Assembly (NCBI GenBank): GCA_001779055.1 | Contig: MFJA01000044.1 | Span: 1 to 13,697 of the forward strand | DNA from: Candidatus Gottesmanbacteria bacterium RBG_16_37_8 | GTDB taxonomy: Bacteria > Patescibacteriota > Microgenomatia > 2-02-FULL-39-11 | Direction: 5' to 3' | DNA: 13,697 nt | In this document: one piece after another, positions 6,408 through 12,677 of the stretch | Layout of the letters: each line of letters opens with the position of its first letter | How positions within the stretch are numbered: position 1 is the first letter of the stretch | Program-made: the position numbers and the translations under genes | Notes under the pieces: model-generated | The model's database searches: none | Seen by the model: the letters and a program-made list of their open reading frames with translations, nothing else | What the model was told of the DNA's origin: nothing

Positions 6408-7136
6408 ATGAAGACGGTTGTCAAAATTTTCCTCAATAACAGCGGCAAAATATTAGTTGATGTGGGTGACGAGATTGAAAAGGGTGGTGCTGTTTCAATA
6501 ATAGGTGAAGAATCAAATGAAGTTGAAATAAACCTGTCTGAAATTTTAAAAGTAAAAACAGGGGATATATTTAAATTTTTAAAAAAAAGACCAACTGAAA
6601 AAGTCTCCGAAGGTGAGCTTTTAGCAGAAAAAAAGTCATTAGTAACTTTACTTTCTGTCAGAAGTCCGATTTCAGGAAATATTAAGGAAGTTGATTTAAA
6701 AAAGGGAACAGTAACTATTATAAAAGAAGGCAAACAGACAATTAAAGTTACAGTTCCGGTTAAAGGCAGAGTAAAAAGTATTGAAAAAAATTTATTGGAG
6801 CTGGAAATAAAAGGTGAAAGGATTTCAGCTCTGAAAGGCAAAGGTGAGAGTCAGGTTGCTAAGTTAATGCGCATTCCTGATGAAAAAAGTTCATTTTTTG
6901 ATTTCGGCATAGAGGTTGAAAACCGTCTGGTTCTAATAAAGAAAGTAACAGCGGAACTTATGGCTAAGTTAGACACATTAGATGCTCTTGGGGTAATTAC
7001 TTTGGGTGCAGATGAGGAGGGAAATTTTCCTTGTTTGGTAATATCTGATGATTCATACAAAGAATTGGCAAAAGCTGATGGTAAGTCGGTATGGTTAAGA
7101 CCGGCAGAGAAGGAAGTAATTATTTTAGAAGACTGA
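6408..7136 (+). CDS. Protein of unknown function with barrel-sandwich (biotinyl-lipoyl-like) repeats
   Basis: A 242-residue soluble protein with no signal peptide or membrane segment. The first 145 residues are beta-rich and seem to contain repeated half-barrels of the barrel-sandwich kind: LVDVGDEIEKGGAVS (16-30), KVSEGELLAEKKSLVT to VRSPISGNIKEVDLKKGTVTI (65-104), and VPVKGRVKSIEKN (116-128). The pattern of Gly-Asp/Glu turn, SPISG and beta strands resembles lipoyl-like or RnfC-type hybrid motifs, but there is no modifiable MKM lysine. The C-terminal part (from about 150) contains a helix (VTAELMAKLDTLDALGV) and a small mixed domain. It follows rpsR by 16 bases, in the position of rplI, and is 3 bases before ctpA. 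It could be an adaptor for either neighbour. It ends in TGA. I do not recognise the family. Confidence 0.7.
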   Translation: MKTVVKIFLNNSGKILVDVGDEIEKGGAVSIIGEESNEVEINLSEILKVKTGDIFKFLKKRPTEKVSEGELLAEKKSLVTLLSVRSPISGNIKEVDLKKGTVTIIKEGKQTIKVTVPVKGRVKSIEKNLLELEIKGERISALKGKGESQVAKLMRIPDEKSSFFDFGIEVENRLVLIKKVTAELMAKLDTLDALGVITLGADEEGNFPCLVISDDSYKELAKADGKSVWLRPAEKEVIILED

Positions 7137-7139
7137 TCT

Positions 7140-8429
7140 ATGCGGAAAATCAGAAATTTGTTGATATTATTTACAATTGTAATTTTAGCATTCGGCAGCG
7201 GATTTAACCTGGGAAAAAAAGACCAAAGAGTGGTATCTGTTAAATCTGCAGCAATTTCCGATAAAGATAGAACAAATCAGAAAGGACTTGATTTTTCACT
7301 TTTCTGGGATGTTTGGGATAGACTCTACTCCAATTACCTGGACAAGTCAGCTTTGGAACCGCAAAAAATGATTTATGGTGCCATTTCGGGAATGGTAGCT
7401 TCATTAGACGATCCTTATACGGTATTTCTTACACCTTCTCAAAATAAAGAAGCCAAGGATGATTTGGGAGGAAAATTTGAGGGTATCGGAGCGCAATTAG
7501 GAGTTAAAGATAAAAAAATAGTGGTTATTGCTCCTTTGAAAAAATCACCTGCAGAAACTGCAGGACTTTCTGCCGGCGATTGGATAGTCAAAGTTGACGG
7601 AAAAGATACTTTTAATTGGACTTTGCCTGAGGCTGTTGCCAAAATCAGAGGTCCGAAGGGAAGCAAGGTGATGTTAACAATTATTCGAAAGGATGAAGAA
7701 AAAAGTCGGGAAGTGGAAGTATTAAGAGACGAGATAAAGGTTGCATCTGTTGAGTGGGAGAAGATAACAGTGGATTGCCAATCGGTTAAAAACAGTGATC
7801 AACCGCAATGCGTCAGGAAGGATTCTGATTGTCCGAATTGTCTTACAGTTTATTATCTGAAATTAGCCAGATTTGGGGATAATACCAATGCAGAATGGAC
7901 TAAAATTGTCAATGAAGTTGTTGACAGCAAGTCCAAATTACCGGAGAGTAAAATTCTGGGTTTGGTATTTGATGTCAGAAATAATCCGGGTGGTTATTTA
8001 GCAGGTTCTGTATATATTGCCTCGGAATTTATAAAAGACGGGACCGTTGTCATGCAGGAGAATGCTGATGGAACGAAAAAAACCTATAAAGTAAACAGGC
8101 AGGGCAAATTGACTGATATACCGATGGTTGCATTGATGAATAAGGGGAGTGCCTCCGCATCAGAAATTGTGGCAGGGACATTGAAAGTCAGAAAAAATAT
8201 TCCCTTGGTCGGTGAAACTTCTTTTGGCAAAGGAACTATTCAGGAAGCCCAGGATTTGCCTGAGGGAGCAGGTATCCATATTACTACAGCTAAATGGTTA
8301 TTGCCTGATAATAGTAATTTGAACGGAGATGGGATAAAACCGGATGTAGAAGTTACCAATGAGGAAAGCAATCCGGATCGGGATTTTCAGTTAGAAAAAG
8401 CAGTCGACATTCTTTATGAAAAAAAATAA
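7140..8429 (+). CDS. Carboxyl-terminal processing protease, S41A family (CtpA/Prc-like)
   Basis: A membrane-anchored serine protease that trims or degrades envelope proteins from their C-termini. The 429 residues include an N-terminal hydrophobic anchor (about 6-22), a helical cap (VWDRLYSNYLDKSAL, then GMVASLDDPYTVFL at about 85-97), a PDZ domain (about 112-195, with GIGAQLG and AETAGLSAGDWIVKVDG), and the S41 core. The catalytic dyad is Ser339 in GSASASEI and Lys364 in SFGKGTIQ, at the normal 25-residue spacing. VFDVRNNPGGYL is the core signature. Unusual is a four-cysteine insertion (Cys213, 224, 231, 234) between PDZ and core. It starts 3 bases after the preceding gene, so it belongs to the same transcript. 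The next gene encodes a second PDZ protease. Confidence 0.95.
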   Translation: MRKIRNLLILFTIVILAFGSGFNLGKKDQRVVSVKSAAISDKDRTNQKGLDFSLFWDVWDRLYSNYLDKSALEPQKMIYGAISGMVASLDDPYTVFLTPSQNKEAKDDLGGKFEGIGAQLGVKDKKIVVIAPLKKSPAETAGLSAGDWIVKVDGKDTFNWTLPEAVAKIRGPKGSKVMLTIIRKDEEKSREVEVLRDEIKVASVEWEKITVDCQSVKNSDQPQCVRKDSDCPNCLTVYYLKLARFGDNTNAEWTKIVNEVVDSKSKLPESKILGLVFDVRNNPGGYLAGSVYIASEFIKDGTVVMQENADGTKKTYKVNRQGKLTDIPMVALMNKGSASASEIVAGTLKVRKNIPLVGETSFGKGTIQEAQDLPEGAGIHITTAKWLLPDNSNLNGDGIKPDVEVTNEESNPDRDFQLEKAVDILYEKK

Positions 8430-8432
8430 GAG

Positions 8433-8441
8433 TGATATAAT
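8433..8441 (+). promoter_or_regulatory. Extended -10 promoter for the HtrA-like gene
   Basis: TGATATAAT is a perfect extended -10 lying in the 33-base gap between the two protease genes. TCGACA at 8404-8409 resembles a -35 but is too far away (26 bases). The inferred transcript would start near 8448, about 15 bases before the ATG at 8463. The element sits inside an imperfect inverted repeat, AGTGA at 8431-8435 and TCACT at 8447-8451. Confidence 0.6.
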
Positions 8442-8462
8442 ATTTTTCACTTTTAATATCCT

Positions 8463-9641
8463 ATGAAAAGAATTCTTGTTCTGGTCGGTCTATTTGTAGT
8501 ACTCATACTGATTGGTTCTTCAACCAATCAACTGAACTTTAATTTTTCCAATCTTAAAGGATTATTTACCCCTAAAAATAACAGTGTTGTAAAGAGCGGA
8601 GAAAAATTGAAAATAGTCAGCGAAGAATCGGTAATCACTAAGGTTGTAGAGGATACATCCTCTTCGGTGGTGACTATCTCAGTAATAAGGACAAGAAAAA
8701 TCGGCAGAATATTTGAAATCGATCCTTTTGACCCCTTTGGAGTTTTCGGGCAAACGCCAAGGCAGGGGCAGGAACAGCCAACTGTTCAGGACATAGGTAC
8801 AGGATTTATTGTTTCCAAGGACGGTCTAATTGTAACCAATAAACATGTTGTTTCCGACTCCGGTGTGAAATACCGGGTTATCACTAAAGATGATAAAGAA
8901 TATCAGATAGAGAAGATTTATCGTGATCCGTCAAATGATTTGGCGATAATTAAAATAAATCCACAGGGGAACGGACAGGGACTAAAGCCTGTTGAGTTGG
9001 GTGACTCCTCCAAGTTAAAAGTCGGGCAGATGGCTATTGCCATTGGTACGGCTTTAGGAGAATTTAGAAATACAGTGACGGTAGGAGTCATATCAGGCTT
9101 AGGCCGCGGCATTACGGCAGGCAGTCCGTTTGAAGGCTATGTGGAAAGACTAGATGATGTTATTCAGACTGATGCGGCTATTAATCCCGGTAATTCGGGA
9201 GGTCCGCTTTTAAATTCTTCCGGTCAGGTTATCGGAGTAAATATTGCTGTTTCATCTGATGCCCAAAACATCAGTTTTGCTTTGCCGATCGATATAGTCA
9301 AGGAATTACTCAATGAATTTAATAAAAGCGGCGGTAAATTTGAAAGACCGTTTTTAGGAGTAAGATACAGAATGATTTCCAAAGATCTTTCAATAATGAA
9401 TGAAATTCCCGAGGGTGCATACGTACAGGAAGTCGTTGCGGATTCACCGGCTGATCAGGCGGGAATTGCAGCTGAGGATGTTATTACAAAGATTGACGGA
9501 CAGAAAGTGACAGAAGATAACAGCGGTCTGGCTAAAATAATCGCCGGTAAAAAAATCGGCGATAAAGTAAACGTTGAAATTTGGCGTGACGGTAAAAATG
9601 ATACTTTAGAGGTAATAATGGGTGAAACAAGCGGAGAATAA
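8463..9641 (+). CDS. HtrA/DegP-like serine protease with PDZ domain (S1C)
   Basis: An envelope quality-control protease/chaperone. The 392 residues start with a hydrophobic anchor (about 4-19) and a short linker, then a trypsin-like domain with the catalytic triad His128 (VTNKHVV), Asp159 (SNDLAIIKI) and Ser245 (NPGNSGGPLL). One C-terminal PDZ domain follows (about 295-385: FLGVRYR, EGAYVQEVVADSPADQAGI, DVITKIDGQKV). A region rich in Phe, Pro, Gln and Gly (about 85-108), resembling the LA loop of DegP-type proteins, lies between the anchor and the catalytic His. A single PDZ and membrane anchor resemble DegS/HtrA-type enzymes rather than two-PDZ DegP. It probably has its own promoter as well as read-through from ctpA. 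It ends only 2 bases from the convergent prfA end, with no room for a separate terminator. Confidence 0.96.
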   Translation: MKRILVLVGLFVVLILIGSSTNQLNFNFSNLKGLFTPKNNSVVKSGEKLKIVSEESVITKVVEDTSSSVVTISVIRTRKIGRIFEIDPFDPFGVFGQTPRQGQEQPTVQDIGTGFIVSKDGLIVTNKHVVSDSGVKYRVITKDDKEYQIEKIYRDPSNDLAIIKINPQGNGQGLKPVELGDSSKLKVGQMAIAIGTALGEFRNTVTVGVISGLGRGITAGSPFEGYVERLDDVIQTDAAINPGNSGGPLLNSSGQVIGVNIAVSSDAQNISFALPIDIVKELLNEFNKSGGKFERPFLGVRYRMISKDLSIMNEIPEGAYVQEVVADSPADQAGIAAEDVITKIDGQKVTEDNSGLAKIIAGKKIGDKVNVEIWRDGKNDTLEVIMGETSGE

Positions 9642-9643
9642 AT

Positions 9644-10348
9644 TTAATAGGAAGTAAGCTTTGCAGATAATTCATTAACCATTTTATCGATTTTTCCTTC
9701 CATCATATCTTCCAGATTATGCCAGCTCTTATTTAGACGATGGTCTGTGAGGCGGTTTTGGGGAAAATTATAGGTCCTGATTTTTTCTGCCCTCATACCA
9801 CGGCCTATTTGCGATCTGGCATTTCCCAAAGTATTTGTCTTTTCTTCTTCTTCGATTTCCCAGAGTTTAGATCTTAACAGGGAAAGGGCAATTCTTCTAT
9901 TTTGTTCCTGAAACCTTTCCGTTTGTGCTGTGACGATAATGGATGTCGGAATATGCTTCAACCTTACAGCAGTTGAAACTTTATTGACATTTTGGCCGCC
10001 TTTGCCTCCTGACCGGTAGAAATCCCATTCCAGATCATGGGGATTGATATATATTTGAGTTTCAGCTATTTCAGGAATAACTGCCACTGTTGCAGTTGAA
10101 GTGTGGATCCGGCCGTATCTTTCTGTTTTGGGAATTCTTTGCACCCGATGAACACCGGTTTCGGATAGGAAGATTTTATAGGCATCACTGCCTTGGATTC
10201 TGATGATATTTTCAGCTAAAATTTGGGTATTAAAACCTTTAATTTGGGCAAATCTTAAATACATTCTTAAAAGATCAGCAGCCCAAATTTTTGCCTCATC
10301 TCCGCCTGTTCCTGCGCGGATCTCCAATATGGCAATATTATTATTCAT
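9644..10348 (-). CDS. prfA: Peptide chain release factor 1, lacking the N-terminal domain
   Basis: RF1 releases the finished peptide at UAA and UAG. Codon recognition uses a PxT motif, here P73-K-T75 in HRVQRIPKTERYGRIHTS, and hydrolysis the GGQ motif, Gly117-Gly118-Gln119 in RSGGKGGQNVNK. The C-terminus (TYNFPQNRLTDHR, then MMEGKIDKMV) is complete. The protein has 234 residues against about 360 in the family. It begins at the EIRAGTGGDEA motif, so all of domain 1 (about 110 residues) is missing, and the segment before GVHR is about 10 residues shorter than in E. coli. No ORF upstream supplies domain 1, because rpmE ends 24 bases before. The frame is the same as rpmE: after the rpmE TAG come eight sense codons (KPSFYIIS), then ATG. 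The PKT motif and RF1-type C-terminus exclude the ribosome-rescue homologue PrfH. Confidence 0.92.
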   Translation of the reverse strand: MNNNIAILEIRAGTGGDEAKIWAADLLRMYLRFAQIKGFNTQILAENIIRIQGSDAYKIFLSETGVHRVQRIPKTERYGRIHTSTATVAVIPEIAETQIYINPHDLEWDFYRSGGKGGQNVNKVSTAVRLKHIPTSIIVTAQTERFQEQNRRIALSLLRSKLWEIEEEEKTNTLGNARSQIGRGMRAEKIRTYNFPQNRLTDHRLNKSWHNLEDMMEGKIDKMVNELSAKLTSY

Positions 10349-10372
10349 GGAAATAATATAAAATGAAGGTTT

Positions 10373-10678
10373 CTAACTGCCTAAAAGCATTTCCCGGAGT
10401 GTCTTTGGCTGGCGCTTGAGAGTTGCTTCCTCTGCTTTCTTCTTTTTCTTTTCCTTGAGAATTTTTAAAGTTACTGCCGCCTCTTTTTGTCTTTTCTGGA
10501 ATTTCTCGACCCTTCCTAATGTGTCTAAAAATTTCATTTCCCCGGTAAAAAAGGGATGGCATTTATGACAGACCTCAACTTTTATTTGAGGTTTAGTTGA
10601 GCCTACTTTAAACATATTTCCGCAGGCACAAATAATTTGCGCATCTATATACCACTTCGGGTGGATATCTGATTTCAT
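10373..10678 (-). CDS. rpmE: Large ribosomal subunit protein L31, zinc-binding, with long basic tail
   Basis: L31 bridges the ribosomal subunits at the central protuberance. Residues 1-62 match the family: MKSDIHPKWY, zinc ligands Cys17, Cys19, Cys37 and Cys40 (CHKCHPFFTG), and FLDTLGRVEKFQKR. A further 40 residues follow that standard L31 of about 65-70 residues lacks; they are Lys/Glu-rich (KILKEKKKKKAEEATLKR) and end REMLLGS before TAG. rpmE next to prfA is a common bacterial arrangement, usually sometimes with prmC between; here the two are 24 bases apart and in one reading frame. It has its own sigma70-like promoter. The ATG at 10678 lacks a Shine-Dalgarno. Confidence 0.95.
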   Translation of the reverse strand: MKSDIHPKWYIDAQIICACGNMFKVGSTKPQIKVEVCHKCHPFFTGEMKFLDTLGRVEKFQKRQKEAAVTLKILKEKKKKKAEEATLKRQPKTLREMLLGS

Positions 10679-10702
10679 ATTGATTTTATTATCGAAAAGG
10701 TA

Positions 10703-10731
10703 ATTATACTTGATTTTTCTAATTTTGAAAA
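10703..10731 (-). promoter_or_regulatory. Sigma70-like promoter for rpmE-prfA
   Basis: On the minus strand, TATAAT (10708-10703) lies 17 bases downstream of TTTTCA (10731-10726; 4 of 6 to TTGACA). The predicted start is near 10696, leaving a leader of about 18 bases without a Shine-Dalgarno. It lies in the 64-base gap after the exchanger gene. Confidence 0.6.
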
Positions 10732-10742
10732 GTGAAAAATAT

Positions 10743-11675
10743 TTAAATCAGTTCAACTGCTAAAAAGACCAGATATAAGAAAATCAGAATAACTCCTTCA
10801 TTTCTGGAGATATCATTTTTAGATCTGGTGAAATAATAAAAAAGGAAAAGCCCGGTTGCCATAAATAGAAAAGTTAAAAGGAAATGATTTTCTAAAAAAA
10901 TTGGTTTGCGGTTAAATATAGTCAATATTCCCATAAGGAGTGTATTTGTAGCTGCAGATCCAAGATAATTTCCAAAGGCAATCTGCTTGTTACCCGAAAC
11001 AACGCTTCTTAAAGCAATTGATATTTCAGGCAGATTTGTTCCTAAGGATAAGACCAAAAGACTGATTAAGTAGGGAGTTATTTTAAAAACTTGAGAGAAA
11101 TAGATAGTTTTTTCAACCAGAATAGAGCTGGACATAAATACAACAAAAGCACCGGCGATAATTTTAGTAAATTCAAATAAATTATGCTTTTTGGCAACTA
11201 AGATATTATTTTTTAAATGATCCAGGATTCCCTTTCTTTTTTCCATATTGTAAAAAAGTACAAAATATACAAATATTAACAGGAGGCTTTCGGGAATGGT
11301 CAGATTATTATCGATAATAAGGATGGCGGGAAGTCCGACAACATAAAGGGAGAAAATTAATTTTAAAGTCGACATTTGATGGCTTAAGGTAATTCTCTTT
11401 GAAAGAATTGCCAATAGCGGAATTACAAAGATAAAAAGAGTCAGAGATCCGCCGATCAGATCGCCGACGAATATCTCCGGGCGGTTCTCCAAGATGGAGT
11501 TAATTCCTACTGACAGTTCAGGCAGACTGGTTAAAAGTCCGAGGATGAAAAATGAAACAGCGAAGGCGGAGATTTCCAGCTGTTTGGAAATTTTATCAAG
11601 AGAGTAAACTATAATTCCGGCTCCAAGCCAAAGGGTTAAAAGGGCAAAAAGAAATAGGGATACATTTCCGAGCAT
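10743..11675 (-). CDS. Sodium/calcium exchanger family membrane protein (CaxA/YrbG-like)
   Basis: An inner-membrane cation/Ca2+ antiporter-like protein of 310 residues with about 10 hydrophobic segments in two inverted halves. The alpha-1 repeat contains GLLTSLPELSVG (ion-binding Glu53), and alpha-2 contains LGTNLPEISIAL (Glu217). The second signature of each repeat, usually GNxxGSNxxN, is changed: GDLIGGSLTL in the first (Asp72) and GNYLGSAATN in the second. The ion preference is therefore uncertain. A cytoplasmic loop rich in Lys (about 154-173) separates the halves. It has its own promoter directly at the start codon. Exchange of Na+ or H+ for Ca2+ is inferred from the family. Confidence 0.88.
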   Translation of the reverse strand: MLGNVSLFLFALLTLWLGAGIIVYSLDKISKQLEISAFAVSFFILGLLTSLPELSVGINSILENRPEIFVGDLIGGSLTLFIFVIPLLAILSKRITLSHQMSTLKLIFSLYVVGLPAILIIDNNLTIPESLLLIFVYFVLFYNMEKRKGILDHLKNNILVAKKHNLFEFTKIIAGAFVVFMSSSILVEKTIYFSQVFKITPYLISLLVLSLGTNLPEISIALRSVVSGNKQIAFGNYLGSAATNTLLMGILTIFNRKPIFLENHFLLTFLFMATGLFLFYYFTRSKNDISRNEGVILIFLYLVFLAVELI

Positions 11676-11682
11676 TAATAAA

Positions 11683-11712
11683 AGTATAAAGGTACATTAC
11701 AATTAATTTCAA
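11683..11712 (-). promoter_or_regulatory. Promoter of the exchanger gene, leaderless
   Basis: On the minus strand TTGAAA (11712-11707; 5 of 6) is followed after 18 bases by TATACT (11688-11683; 5 of 6). Only seven bases separate the -10 from the ATG at 11675, so the transcript should begin at or next to the start codon. The -35 overlaps the end of the EamA gene. Confidence 0.65.
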
Positions 11713-12611
11713 CTTTTGAAGCGGTGGAAAGGGTGATAATGGAGCCGGCCTTCGGCAATAAAGATGCCTCCAAATACCAAGATAGCCCCTAAAAGATAAA
11801 TAGAGGTAATATGTTCTCCGAGAAGAGGTGCGGCAATCAGTATGGCTGCCAGCGGATCAATATAAGTAAAAATGCCTACATCTTGAGCGTTAATGTATTT
11901 AATTCCATATTCAAAGAGAGTATAAGCCAAGGCAGATGATAAAAAGATACCGAAGACAATTCCGATAACACCCCGGTGATCCAAAGCGTAATTATTATTG
12001 CCAGCCATTATTTCCCAGATAAAGAACGGTAAAAAGGTAATCGTTCCTATCAAAAATGACCAAAAAGCGATGGTGGTAGCCTGATAATTATGAACGATTT
12101 CTTTACTGATGATGATATGCCCGACACTGCCTAGTGTTGCTAATATGAGGAACAGATTACCGATAAGCTGACCGTCGATGTTCCCTTCCAGGAATGGTTG
12201 GCCAATTATTACAAACACACCAATTAAACTGACAATAAGTCCCAGCAGAACTTTGAAATGCGGTTTTTCTTTCAGGAGAAATATAGAGAAAAGATAGATA
12301 AAAATAGGACCGGAGGAGGCAATGATCGGAGCATTAATTGAAGGGGCATATTTTAATCCTAAAAAAAAGAAGGAGATATTAACAGTTACTCCGAAAAATG
12401 ACAACCAAAAGATTTTCAGATAATCTTTTTTATGAATTTTAAGGTAGGGATAGGCCAGAGGTAAAAGAATAAGTGCTGCTCCATAAAATCTGATGAAAGC
12501 CAGGGTAAACGGGGAGATATTCTGGAGGGCGAATTTGAAAATAGGAGAGGCGGCTCCCCAGATGATATTGGCTACAATCAAGGCTAGAATGCCTTTTTGG
12601 TGGGCAGACAT
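11709..12611 (-). CDS. EamA/DMT-family transporter
   Basis: A 300-residue integral membrane protein of the drug/metabolite transporter superfamily, with two EamA repeats (about 7-138 and 150-285) and about ten transmembrane segments. Typical features are IIWGAASPIFKFAL at the start of the first repeat, PFTLAFIRFYGAALILLPL in TM2, ASSGPIFIYLFSIFLLKEK at the end of the first repeat, and IDPLAAILIAAPLLGE, then GAILVFGGIFIAEG in the second. The substrate cannot be told from sequence: amino acids, nucleotides or other metabolites are all known for this family. It ends in TGA within the -35 of the next gene. The 66-base gap before it carries the hisS terminator, and no clear own promoter could be read. 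Confidence 0.93.
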   Translation of the reverse strand: MSAHQKGILALIVANIIWGAASPIFKFALQNISPFTLAFIRFYGAALILLPLAYPYLKIHKKDYLKIFWLSFFGVTVNISFFFLGLKYAPSINAPIIASSGPIFIYLFSIFLLKEKPHFKVLLGLIVSLIGVFVIIGQPFLEGNIDGQLIGNLFLILATLGSVGHIIISKEIVHNYQATTIAFWSFLIGTITFLPFFIWEIMAGNNNYALDHRGVIGIVFGIFLSSALAYTLFEYGIKYINAQDVGIFTYIDPLAAILIAAPLLGEHITSIYLLGAILVFGGIFIAEGRLHYHPFHRFKS

Positions 12612-12653
12612 AATATCATTTTAAATATTAATTAAAAATTAAGATTAAAAGAA

Positions 12654-12676
12654 TTGTACACCCCCCGGGTGAACAA
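12654..12676 (-). terminator. Rho-independent terminator of hisS
   Basis: Directly after the hisS stop the minus strand forms a hairpin: TTGTTCACCC pairs with GGGTGTACAA (9 of 10, one T-T mismatch) around a GGG loop, followed by TTCTTTTAATCTT. It is the only GC-rich stem of this strength noticed in the window. The plus strand has no comparable T tract in the other direction, so it acts for the minus strand. Confidence 0.75.
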
Positions 12677-12677
12677 G

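Noticed and set aside
6374..6841. A 155-codon minus-strand open frame
   Set aside because: It is antisense to the well-formed gene at 6408-7136, with Ser/Phe/Thr-rich low-complexity translation typical of a shadow frame.
8431..8451. Inverted repeat AGTGA/TCACT after ctpA as a terminator
   Set aside because: The stem is only 5 perfect pairs (8 with a wobble), AT-rich, and contains a perfect extended -10 in its loop. A promoter is the better reading.
9644..10348. PrfH ribosome-rescue factor instead of RF1
   Set aside because: PrfH lacks the PxT codon-recognition motif and the TYNFPQNRLTDHR-type C-terminus, both present here. No rtcB gene is nearby.
10341..10562. A 73-codon minus-strand frame overlapping rpmE, considered as a source of RF1 domain 1
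   Set aside because: It is out of frame within rpmE and reads as basic low-complexity sequence. It shows no similarity to RF1 domain 1.
10679..10742. TTTTTC/GAAAAA hairpin as terminator of the exchanger gene
   Set aside because: The stem is short and almost pure A-T with a long loop, so it would be too weak. The region instead holds the rpmE promoter.
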